Part shown: piece after piece, positions 9,407-16,317 of the stretch | Layout: each line of letters opens with the position of its first letter | How positions within the stretch are numbered: the first letter of the stretch is position 1 | Source: Bradyrhizobium sp. CB1015 | GTDB lineage: Bacteria; Pseudomonadota; Alphaproteobacteria; Rhizobiales; Xanthobacteraceae | DNA: 64,000 bases | NCBI RefSeq assembly: GCF_025200925.1 | Contig: NZ_CP104174.1 | Span: forward strand, 5,828,001-5,892,000 | Reading direction: 5' to 3' | Made by a program: the position numbers and the translations under genes | The notes under the pieces: model-generated | Seen by the model: only the letters and a program-made list of their open reading frames with translations | The model's database searches: none | What the model was told of the DNA's origin: nothing

Positions 9407-9500
9407 GATTAGACGCAGAAAAGGCAGCAATTCGTCTCAAACGTGTCCTTGGACCGAGAATGGCTTATCCGAAAGGCATCACCTTGCAAGCTTCAGTGAT

Positions 9501-9548
9501 CTGGAGCGGCAAGGGACCTGACCCCTCGCATTCGAACTTGGAACGCTG
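9501..9548 (-). repeat. decayed copy of the tRNA-Gly 3' half (attachment-site-like)
   Basis: This stretch aligns with 10550-10598, the 3' half of tRNA-Gly plus its CCA end, in the same orientation. By eye about 39 of 49 aligned columns match, including CTGGAGCGG, AAGGGA, CCCTCG and CTTGGAA, with two small gaps. It lies downstream of the tRNA's 3' end, as the distal attachment site of an element integrated into a tRNA gene would. The 1.0 kb between the copies is AT-richer than its surroundings. Confidence 0.6.
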
Positions 9549-9582
9549 GAGAAAGATGCGAAGCTTGGCAGCGAAGCGGATT

Positions 9583-10230
9583 TCAAGGGCTGCCGGTGTT
9601 CCCAGCCTTAGCGTCTGAGGCTTCACGGATTTTACCACGGCTGCGTTCTGCTTGAACTCGAAGTCGAACAACAAGATCGGGCGGCGCCTGCACGCGGTCT
9701 GCAAAGTGCTCTCTTACGTCAGGTCGCCTCAGAGCAGAAATGCAAAGAGAAAGCCAGTCAATGCCGGCCTGTGTCTCTATGAAGCTAAGTCTCCGGTTAA
9801 CAATTTCGGCATGATCGAGCGGCTTCGCCTTGGAATTAATAACAGTCAAATAGGGTTGGATCATCATTTGCCGATTGTCGAAATTGACCGCCGCCCCATG
9901 GGCAATCTCGTTTCTGAGAGCGGAGATTCGAAGAATATGGGAGCGGAGCAACTTCCAATCTCTGAGCACTTGCTCGTCACGAATGTTCGATTTTATAGCC
10001 ACATCGACAAGCTTGAGGCGGGCTTCAAAGCTTACGACGACAGACCACACACCGCGCGCGAGTACATACCGCTGCGGGTTTTTCGAATCAAGAATGACCT
10101 CCGATACGAACATTTCGTGAAGATAGAATTCGAATGAGGCCCACGCCATCAGGCACTCGCCAGCGGCATGGACGAGGGCAATTCGCTCAGCTCCAAGCCT
10201 TGCTTGGATGTCCTCAGGATCTCCGCTCAT
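9583..10230 (-). CDS. HEPN-like protein in tRNA-Gly island
   Basis: A 215-residue largely helical protein. AAGECLMAWASFEFYLHEMF followed about 80 residues later by ALRNEIAHG gives the R-x4-H motif and helical layout of HEPN domains, many of which are RNases in toxin or defence systems; others only bind nucleotides or RNA. Base composition is lower in GC than the surrounding genes and codon use is less biased, suggesting transfer. It sits alone between tRNA-Gly and the decayed tRNA copy; no antitoxin-like nucleotidyltransferase partner is visible. The start has only a weak ribosome-binding site. Family assignment is by motif only. Confidence 0.7.
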   Translation of the reverse strand: MSGDPEDIQARLGAERIALVHAAGECLMAWASFEFYLHEMFVSEVILDSKNPQRYVLARGVWSVVVSFEARLKLVDVAIKSNIRDEQVLRDWKLLRSHILRISALRNEIAHGAAVNFDNRQMMIQPYLTVINSKAKPLDHAEIVNRRLSFIETQAGIDWLSLCISALRRPDVREHFADRVQAPPDLVVRLRVQAERSRGKIREASDAKAGNTGSP

Positions 10231-10549
10231 GACCTTAAGTGAATACCCCTTGGCAATCCTAAAATAGCCTTCAGCGTTTCCTTCGTGGGTCGAATCCTCG
10301 GTCCAGTCACTCGCCGCTCGAGGTCTTTCGCCCTATCGAGTCGCCAAGCAGGTAGCAGGTCGCCCGATGAACCTTCCAAGCATGGAGTATCATCTTTGCC
10401 GCCGCCACCATTCCTTCGGCGTCCGTTAGAGGTCCATTGCTGACGTGCGATCGTCATTCGATATTTCGCACACATTTGCAACTTTAGGCAGAGACGTTGC
10501 CGCCAGCGCCTTTGTTGTTGCAAGATGTTGCGCTAAGTGACTGAAAACA
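10231..10549. other. island interval without a convincing gene
   Basis: This 319-base stretch lies between the HEPN-like gene and tRNA-Gly. A 98-codon minus-strand frame runs across it and overlaps the next start by ATGA, but it is Arg/Gln/Gly-biased, has no good start signal and looks like chance. No integrase remnant is clear. Confidence 0.5.
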
Positions 10550-10550
10550 C

Positions 10551-10624
10551 TGGAGCGGGTGAAGGGAATCGAACCCTCGTATTCAGCTTGGAAGGCTGCT
10601 GCTCTACCATTGAGCTACACCCGC
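10551..10624 (-). tRNA. tRNA-Gly (anticodon TCC)
   Basis: The minus strand folds into a full cloverleaf: acceptor GCGGGTG paired with CACCCGC, a D-arm with AGCTCAATGGTAGAGC, an anticodon loop reading CTTCCAA (anticodon TCC) and a T-arm GAGGGTTCGATTCCCTT. The CCA end is encoded (10553-10551). The gene is 74 bases long, normal for tRNA-Gly. It borders an island on its 3' side and is divergent from the micro-ORF at 10794. Confidence 0.97.
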
Positions 10625-10778
10625 GTCGGGCGATCCCCTAACACGGCTCGGCGGCGGCCTCAACTGCCCGGACGGCGGCTTTGCGGGGCCTTGCGCAGAC
10701 GGCTGGTTCCGACTTGGCCACCCCGCCCCTTAACAGCCCGGGGATCGCCGCCTATATTGAAGACTTCCGCAACCAACG

Positions 10779-10820
10779 AAAGGAGGTGATCCAGTGTCTT
10801 ATCTCAAGCGCTGTCACCTC
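10779..10820 (+). promoter_or_regulatory. perfect Shine-Dalgarno with self-complementary anti-SD
   Basis: Bases 10779-10792 read AAAGGAGGTGATCC, the exact complement of the 16S rRNA 3' end. GAGGTGA (10783-10789) can pair with TCACCTC (10814-10820), which lies inside the micro-ORF and itself resembles the 16S 3' end. Pairing would bury the ribosome-binding site and the GTG start in a 24-base loop. A possible -10 element (TATATT, 10753-10758) lies just upstream; no good -35 is seen. Confidence 0.55.
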
Positions 10821-10838
10821 GCTGGGATCGCCCGCTAG
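10794..10838 (+). CDS. 14-residue micro-ORF with extreme ribosome-binding site
   Basis: GTG start two bases after the perfect Shine-Dalgarno match; the peptide would be VSYLKRCHLAGIAR. Codon 7-9 (Cys-His-Leu) are the bases that can pair back to the ribosome-binding site. A strong intrinsic terminator follows 60 bases downstream, so the unit is a short transcript of roughly 150-180 bases. It may be a translated peptide, a leader, or an sRNA whose function lies in the RNA. The anti-SD complementarity is much more extensive than ordinary genes show. No homology-based support is available here. Confidence 0.4.
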   Translation: MSYLKRCHLAGIAR

Positions 10839-10898
10839 GCTTTGATTTGGGCTTGGCATCGGGGCGCTCTCAGCCCTGGACCAGCGAGCAAGAAATCG

Positions 10899-10930
10899 GG
10901 CGCGACGGGGCCTCCCCGCCGCGCCTTTTT
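10899..10930 (+). terminator. intrinsic terminator after the micro-ORF
   Basis: A 12-base stem with one mismatch (GGCGCGACGGGG at 10899-10910, CCCCGCCGCGCC at 10914-10925), a 3-base loop and a run of five T residues at 10926-10930 form a classic rho-independent terminator. Confidence 0.85.
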
Positions 10931-10943
10931 CGTCTGTCGCTGC

Positions 10944-11045
10944 TAAAGCGCGATGCGATTAGGATGAATCGTCATCGCGCTTTAGGTTGTTGTTTGAGCA
11001 TGATCTTTTCGGAAAACCGCTTCACACTTTTCCGGATCATGCGCT
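10944..11045. repeat. about 100-base palindromic intergenic repeat, copy 1
   Basis: Two imperfect hairpins in series: AAAGCGCGATG with CATCGCGCTTT, then GCATGATC...GGAAAACCG with CTTTTCCGGATCATGC. A nearly identical copy is at 15506-15606 with only a few differences. Both abut the stop codon of a minus-strand gene. The arrangement resembles REP/BIME-like elements that are dispersed through Bradyrhizobium-type genomes. Confidence 0.85.
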
Positions 11046-11048
11046 AGC

Positions 11049-13451
11049 TCAGGCGGGCGGCTCGCCGGCCAGCACCTCGCGAATCTTCTGCGACAGCTCC
11101 GCCTTCCGGTATGGCTTGAACAGCAGCGCCACGCCGGGATCGAGATGTCCTTCGTGGACGATGGTGTTGTCGGTATAGCCGGAGGTGTAGAGCACCCTCA
11201 CGCCCGGCCGGCGGAGCCTGACGGCTTCGGCCAATTCATGCCCGTTCATGCCGCCGGGCATGATGATGTCCGTGAACAGGAGATCGAATCTGGCGCCCTG
11301 GTCGACCAGCGCCAGCGCGGACGCGCCGTCGCTCGCAGCGAGAGTGCGATAGCCGAGGCCGCCGAGTTGCGCGATGACATAGCCCTGGACCAGCGGATCG
11401 TCCTCCACCACGAGTATCGTCTCCTGCCCGCGCGCCGTGGCGGGCGCCTGAACCGGCGGCGTCCTGGCCACCGCCTCGCCCTTTGCCCGCGGCAGGAACA
11501 ACCGCATCACGGTGCCGCGCCCCTCCTCGCTTTCGATCGCGACGGCGCCGCCGCTCTGGCGGGCGAAGCCGTAGACCATGCTCAGCCCCAGCCCGGTGCC
11601 GCGGCCGACCCCCTTGGTGGTGAAGAACGGCTCGAATACGCGCTCGCGGATGTCGGCCGGAATGCCGTGACCGGTGTCGCCGACTGCAACCATCACGAAG
11701 GCACCGCGCACACCCTCGCCGGCGGTCCCCGTGCCGTCGAGCTCGCGGTTCGCGGTCTCGAGGGTGAGCTTGCCGCCGCCCGGCATCGCGTCGCGCGCAT
11801 TGACGGCGAGGTTGACGATCGCGGAGGACAGCTGCGACGGATCCACCATCGCCGACCAGGCCCCGTCGGCGAGCCGCGTCTCGATCTCGATTTGCTCGCC
11901 GAGCATCGGCCTGAGCAGCTTCGCGGTCTCGACCACGAGGGCGTTGACGTCGATCTCGCGCGGCTCCAGCGGCTGGCGGCGCGCGAAGGTCAGGAGCTGC
12001 GAGGTGATCTCCGCCCCGCGCGCGGCCGCATCGTCGATCAATTGCGCGATCGCGGCCAGCTCGGGCTTGTCCGCAAGCCCCTCCTGGATGATCTCGATCG
12101 TGCCGGTGATGACCGTCAGCACGTTGTTGAAATCGTGCGCCACGCCGCCGGTGAGCTGGCCGATCGCGTCCATCTTCTGCGATTGACGCAGCCGCTCCTC
12201 GGTCTCGTGCTGCTTGGTGAGGTCGGTCGCGGAGCCGCGATAACCCATGAAGCGTCCGTCGCTCGCGAAGACCGGCTGGCCGTTGACGCTGAAATGATGC
12301 ACCCGCCCGGCGGCGTCGCGGCCGCGATATTCGAACTTCCGGAACGGCTCATGACGTTCGAGGGTCGCGAGGTGCGCGCGCCATTTTCCCGGCTCGGCAT
12401 CGTGATCGAACGCGGCGTCGGTGCGACGCTTGCCGATCAGCGCCCTGTAGTCGATGCCGAAGGCACCAGCCCGCTCCGATATGTAGGTGAAGCGATGATC
12501 CGGTCCGGTTTCCCAGAACCAGTCGGACGCGGTCTCGGCATAGTCGCGGAAACGTTCTTCGCTCGCCCGGGCGTCCTCTTCAGCGCGCCGGCGGATGCTC
12601 AGGTCGCGCTCGAGATTTGCATTGGCCTCGCGCAGCTCGCCATAGGCCTGCTGGAGGTTCGCGCACATCGCGTTGAAGGCCTCGATCACCTTGTCCAGCT
12701 CGTCGGGGTCGTAAGGCGGCCGGCGCTCCAGACGTAAAGGCGGCGGCGGCCGCGCCAGGTTATACTTGCTGACGAACTCGGCGATGGCCACCAGATGCCG
12801 CGTCACCAGCAGATGGAACATGTAGATGATGAACAGCGAGACGAGGAAGGTCTTCGCGGCCTGGCTCGCCAGAATGACCAGGGCCCGGTTCAGCAATTGC
12901 TGATAGACCTCGCTCAGCGTGGCCTCGACGTGAAGCACGCCGATTGGGCGAGCGGTCCCCTGGACGATGGTGTTCAAGGGATAGTCGCGCGTGACGATCG
13001 AACGCGTGCCCGGCTCGCCGACCGCGATGCGGATCGGATTGGGACGGTCGGCAATCTCGCGCACCTCGGCGGCGCGGATATCGGGCAGCCGCAGGATACC
13101 TTCGAGCTGGAGCTTGAGCTGGTTCTGGTCGAGATTCCACAGGCTTTCGCCGAGACTGCCGGTCGTGCTGCGGCCGATCTCGTCGAGCCGCGTCTCGATG
13201 AGAGCGACCTCGCGATCGTAGTCGAGATAGAGCTGGAGCGCGGTCAGCGTCAGCGTCACGGCCGAAGAGAACAGCAGCACGGCCGCGAGCAGCCGCGGCC
13301 CGACGCCGCTGCGCGACCAGTTGAAGAGTCGTGCCGGCAGCGATGCGAGCATCGAAGGCGCAAGCGCGTCGATGTCGGTCAGACCCGGCTTCGCCGCCAT
13401 CGGCGCGATGGCACGGCTGCGCTTGGCGTCCTCGTCACCTGCGTTGGCCAT
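11049..13451 (-). CDS. membrane-bound hybrid sensor histidine kinase
   Basis: An 800-residue protein. Order: N-terminal cytoplasmic tail, membrane segment near residues 52-75, an extracytoplasmic region, a second membrane segment near 195-218, HAMP-like linker and coiled coil (ANLERDLSIRRRAEED), a PAS domain (about 295-415), HisKA with GGVAHDFNNVLTV (His near 440), an HATPase with NARDAMPGG and GTGLGLSMVYG, and a C-terminal receiver with DLLFTDIIMPGGMNG carrying the phospho-acceptor Asp. The receiver makes it a hybrid kinase that needs an Hpt or response regulator elsewhere. A solute-binding protein gene is divergent from it. Confidence 0.92.
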   Translation of the reverse strand: MANAGDEDAKRSRAIAPMAAKPGLTDIDALAPSMLASLPARLFNWSRSGVGPRLLAAVLLFSSAVTLTLTALQLYLDYDREVALIETRLDEIGRSTTGSLGESLWNLDQNQLKLQLEGILRLPDIRAAEVREIADRPNPIRIAVGEPGTRSIVTRDYPLNTIVQGTARPIGVLHVEATLSEVYQQLLNRALVILASQAAKTFLVSLFIIYMFHLLVTRHLVAIAEFVSKYNLARPPPPLRLERRPPYDPDELDKVIEAFNAMCANLQQAYGELREANANLERDLSIRRRAEEDARASEERFRDYAETASDWFWETGPDHRFTYISERAGAFGIDYRALIGKRRTDAAFDHDAEPGKWRAHLATLERHEPFRKFEYRGRDAAGRVHHFSVNGQPVFASDGRFMGYRGSATDLTKQHETEERLRQSQKMDAIGQLTGGVAHDFNNVLTVITGTIEIIQEGLADKPELAAIAQLIDDAAARGAEITSQLLTFARRQPLEPREIDVNALVVETAKLLRPMLGEQIEIETRLADGAWSAMVDPSQLSSAIVNLAVNARDAMPGGGKLTLETANRELDGTGTAGEGVRGAFVMVAVGDTGHGIPADIRERVFEPFFTTKGVGRGTGLGLSMVYGFARQSGGAVAIESEEGRGTVMRLFLPRAKGEAVARTPPVQAPATARGQETILVVEDDPLVQGYVIAQLGGLGYRTLAASDGASALALVDQGARFDLLFTDIIMPGGMNGHELAEAVRLRRPGVRVLYTSGYTDNTIVHEGHLDPGVALLFKPYRKAELSQKIREVLAGEPPA

Positions 13452-13759
13452 GCACCATGTCCCCGAAATGGCGGCTCGCTGCTCCGGTCGAGCGATTGCA
13501 GTCCGAGCAATCCATGGGTTGAGACGCCCGTCTCGTCACCGATGCAAGCGACATCCCCTCGGCCCGCGAGCGTGAGGTCGGCAAGTCACCTCTTCCGCCC
13601 CGCAGCAGGACTCCTGGGCAAACTACCACTGCCCGTGCTAGAATGACATCGGTGAAAGTCCGGTATGGCTCGCGTAACGCGCGGGCAATGATCGTTGCGG
13701 CCGGCGTGCAGGCGCCAACTTGCGGTGGATCGCGCCGGCATTCGAATCCTGAGGTAGCG
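13452..13759. other. divergent intergenic region, no gene
   Basis: These 308 bases separate the hybrid kinase and solute-binding protein genes and should hold both promoters. I see no strong promoter match, tRNA or coherent small gene; the open frames covering it are shadows. Confidence 0.5.
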
Positions 13760-14497
13760 ATGCACGGCCGAAGGAGACGCCTGATGTGGCGGCTAGCCGT
13801 CGCCTGCCTGTCGCTGCTCGCCGCCGCCCCTGCGTTGGCGCAAGACACGATCCGGCTGGCGCGCATCGCCGACATCCCCGATCAATATGTTGGCGGCGAG
13901 ATGCTGCGGGCCGTCTACGCCAAGCTGAACATCAGGCTGGAGTTCGAGGACGTGCCTGGCAAGCGCGCGCTCGCATTGTCGAGCGCCGGCGAGGTCGACG
14001 GCGAGATCCAGCGGATCGGTACGCTCTCGCGCGACTACCCCACGCTGGTCCAGGTCACGCCGGCGATCAACTACATCGAGCCGGCGGTGTTCGCGACCAA
14101 GCTCCGGTTCGAGGTCGCAGGTTGGGATTCGATCAAGGACTACAGCATCGGCATCGTCCGCGGCGTCGGCTCCTCGGAAGCCGGCACACGCGGCATGGCC
14201 CGCGTCACGGCGACCACAAGCCTCGAGAACTTGGTCAGGATGCTCGACGCCGACCGTTTCGACGTGATGGTCACCGACCTCTTCAGCGGGCTCGTCGCGG
14301 TGAGGAAACTCAATCTGCAGGCCAGGATCTACCCGCTCTCACCGCCGCTCGAGCGCATCCACATCTACCACCACCTGCATGAACGCCATCGCGATCTGGT
14401 GCCTGAGGTTGGCAAGGTCATCGCTCAGATGCAGGCGAGCGGCGAGCTCGCGGCACTGCGCGCGGCCTTGGTCAAGCAGGTCTTGAGCGGGCAATGA
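13760..14497 (+). CDS. periplasmic solute-binding protein, family 3-like
   Basis: A 245-residue protein with a signal peptide (MHGRRRRLMWRLAVACLSLL, cleaved after AAPALA). The mature part starts QDTIRLARIADIP and shows the two-lobed pattern of type 2 periplasmic binding proteins, including ERIHIYHHLHERH and a terminal helix. GAGGTAGCG precedes the chosen ATG; the frame is open to 13643 without a signal peptide there. No transporter genes adjoin it, so it may deliver ligand to the divergent sensor kinase rather than to an ABC importer; that is inference. Ligand unknown. Confidence 0.8.
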   Translation: MHGRRRRLMWRLAVACLSLLAAAPALAQDTIRLARIADIPDQYVGGEMLRAVYAKLNIRLEFEDVPGKRALALSSAGEVDGEIQRIGTLSRDYPTLVQVTPAINYIEPAVFATKLRFEVAGWDSIKDYSIGIVRGVGSSEAGTRGMARVTATTSLENLVRMLDADRFDVMVTDLFSGLVAVRKLNLQARIYPLSPPLERIHIYHHLHERHRDLVPEVGKVIAQMQASGELAALRAALVKQVLSGQ

Positions 14498-14508
14498 CGA
14501 GTGCTGCG

Positions 14509-14712
14509 TCAGCCGGCGCGAAGCCGCTCGCGCAGCGCGACGGCGGCGATCAGCATGCCGACGCACCAGGCCACGACCGCGCGGTGCGGCTCCGCGCCGA
14601 GCAGCACCGTGAACAGGCTCGTCAGAAGGCACGGGACGATGGCCTTGCACGTCCGGCTCATCAGCGCGAGCAGGAACGGCATCGCCGCAATTGATATCTG
14701 CAGGACGTCCAT
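14509..14712 (-). CDS. small membrane protein, function unknown
   Basis: A 67-residue protein with two hydrophobic stretches, FLLALMSRTCKAIVPCLLTS and VVAWCVGMLIAAVAL, suggesting two membrane helices or a hairpin. No recognised family. The ATG at 14712 begins the hydrophobic part, though the ribosome-binding site is weak. It ends 12 bases from the convergent solute-binding protein gene. Confidence 0.5.
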   Translation of the reverse strand: MDVLQISIAAMPFLLALMSRTCKAIVPCLLTSLFTVLLGAEPHRAVVAWCVGMLIAAVALRERLRAG

Positions 14713-14738
14713 TTGAACGCCGGTCTTGCCGGGAGGCT

Positions 14739-14924
14739 TCAGAAGCCGAAGATGCTGAACGCGCGCCGCCGTTTGCCGCGCCGGCTCTCGACGATCCGCT
14801 CGCCGCCATTCTCGGCCGAGCTGCCGTAATAGCGGTGATGGCCGGCCTGATCGTGCAGATCGGCCGGCTCCGACTGTCCAGCCCGCCGCGCGTCGCAGAT
14901 GATCTTGATGGTTTGACCCGACAT
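14739..14924 (-). CDS. small basic protein, function unknown
   Basis: A 61-residue protein beginning MSGQTIKIICDARRAGQSEP, then ADLHDQAGHHRYYGSSA and a basic tail ESRRGKRRRAFSIFGF. GGAGG lies 8 bases before the ATG at 14924, which is why I prefer it to the TTG five codons upstream. No signal peptide or domain. It is followed by the small membrane protein gene 27 bases on, same strand, so the two may be co-transcribed. Confidence 0.55.
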   Translation of the reverse strand: MSGQTIKIICDARRAGQSEPADLHDQAGHHRYYGSSAENGGERIVESRRGKRRRAFSIFGF

Positions 14925-15122
14925 TGCCGCCTCCAGCAAAAGCTTGTTGTTCGTGGTTCATCAGTCGCGGCCCGTTCCGGCGGCGTTCACATCGCAAGGG
15001 TCGCAATCGGGTTTCAGGACGGTTTCGCCGCTTGCCGGCCACGCAATATTTTGCTTGGGGATTGTCGGCAGGGGCTGCAGTGCCGCGTCCTTGGGACTTG
15101 CGCAGAAAAGAAAGAGGTGACG

Positions 15123-15503
15123 ATGCTGTACGCCATCCTGGCCTATCACGTGGAAGACGAAGTGCTGTCCTGGACGCCGGAGCAGGACGCCGCGGTCGTC
15201 GCCAAAGTCATCGAGGTTCAGGCGCCGCTGCGGGCCAGCGGCCAGTTTGGACCGGCGGCCCGGCTGGATGAGACCCGGAAGGCCCGCACCTTGCGTGGCC
15301 CCGGCGCGGGAATGGTGCTGGACGGGCCGTTTGCCGAGACCAAGGAGCAGCTTCTGGGCTTCCATTTGATGCAATGCGCCACCGAGGAGGAGGCGATCGC
15401 AGCGGCGCGGAAGCTGCGTGCGGTCAATCCGACGGCTGTGTACGAGATCCGCCCGGTCAAGCTTTACGTGCCGGCCGATGGGTTCGGCGCGACATCCGGC
15501 TGA
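15123..15503 (+). CDS. YCII-related (DGPFAETKE) protein
   Basis: A 126-residue protein with the family signature LDGPFAETKEQLLGFHL near residues 65-82 and the opening MLYAILAYHVEDEVLSW. These ferredoxin-like-fold proteins are often encoded next to ECF sigma factors and may have a catalytic Asp-His pair, but their substrates are not established. The ATG follows GAGGTG at good spacing. No sigma-factor gene adjoins here. It ends just before repeat copy 2. Confidence 0.9.
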   Translation: MLYAILAYHVEDEVLSWTPEQDAAVVAKVIEVQAPLRASGQFGPAARLDETRKARTLRGPGAGMVLDGPFAETKEQLLGFHLMQCATEEEAIAAARKLRAVNPTAVYEIRPVKLYVPADGFGATSG

Positions 15504-15505
15504 GT

Positions 15506-15606
15506 CCCGCGATGCGATCAAGATGAATCGTCATCGCGCTTTAGGTTGTTGTTTGAGCATGATCTTTTCGGAAAACCGCTACCCACTTTTCCGGATCATG
15601 CTCTAG
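15506..15606. repeat. about 100-base palindromic intergenic repeat, copy 2
   Basis: Near-identical to 10944-11045: GCGATGCGAT...ATCGTCATCGCGC followed by the same second hairpin (GCATGATCTTTTCGGAAAACC...TTTTCCGGATCATGC). It sits between converging genes and overlaps the TAG stop of the TMEM175-like gene. Confidence 0.85.
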
Positions 15607-16202
15607 GCGCCCGGCCCCGTTCGCTTGGGAAGGAAGCGCTGGATCACGATGCCGCCGAAAGCGATGAACCACAGGAAGGGTGCGACCTGCGGCGCAAACG
15701 CCGCAACGATCGTGCCCGGGATGAACACCAGCAGCGGAAACAGCGAGGCCATGATCTCGTTGCGCCAGCCGCCCAGGATCGTCCACCACAGCCAGGCGTT
15801 GAGGCCAGCGATCGCGGTCAGATGCAAGCCGTAGAGCACGGCGACGGCGTTGCTCATGCCGTAATTGGTGTAGAGGCCGTTGGTGACCGGCAGCAGCACG
15901 ATCGAGAGCAGGAAGAACAGATTGAGGATCACGTCGCCGCGGCTGCCGATCGGCTGGCGTGCCAGCCGGCGGTGGTGGCTGATCCAGAACACGCCGGCAA
16001 TGATGAAGCTCAGCGCCAGCCCGGCCAGCTTGCCGGAATAGACCTGGGCGAGCTCGCTCCAGCCAGGGGCGCTGGCGAACACCGCCGCCTTCGGCAGGTC
16101 GTAGGCCAGCAGTGTCATGGCGACGCCGAAAATGGTGTTGCTGAGCGATTCCAGCCGCCGCATCTCGAACTGGTCGGGCTTGAGCTCGGTCATCTCGGTC
16201 AT
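15603..16202 (-). CDS. TMEM175-like (DUF1211) membrane protein
   Basis: A 199-residue protein with about six hydrophobic segments. The start of helix 1, RRLESLSNTIFGVAMTLL, matches the TMEM175/DUF1211 pattern R-x3-FSD-x2-FA-x-A, but the usual FSD is LSN. ISHHRRL after helix 3 and NLFFLLSIVLLP are also typical. Bacterial members are reported as potassium channels; the altered filter-lining motif may change selectivity. It stands alone, converging on the YCII gene. Confidence 0.85.
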   Translation of the reverse strand: MTEMTELKPDQFEMRRLESLSNTIFGVAMTLLAYDLPKAAVFASAPGWSELAQVYSGKLAGLALSFIIAGVFWISHHRRLARQPIGSRGDVILNLFFLLSIVLLPVTNGLYTNYGMSNAVAVLYGLHLTAIAGLNAWLWWTILGGWRNEIMASLFPLLVFIPGTIVAAFAPQVAPFLWFIAFGGIVIQRFLPKRTGPGA

Positions 16203-16317
16203 GGGGGTGCTGGAACCAAAGGGGCCTCTTCCCCCTAAATCCTAATTCCAGTTCCGTCCAGCCGCATTGCGATTCGCGCCGGGATCGCCGAGTCTCATCC
16301 TTTCACCGGGGCGATTC

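Noticed and set aside
10286..10310. GGGTCGAATCCTCGG resembling a T-arm
   Set aside because: No acceptor or anticodon arm can be built around it.
10227..10523. 98-codon minus-strand frame overlapping the HEPN-like gene start by ATGA
   Set aside because: Arg/Gln/Gly-biased with no start signal or fold; it looks like a chance frame in the island.
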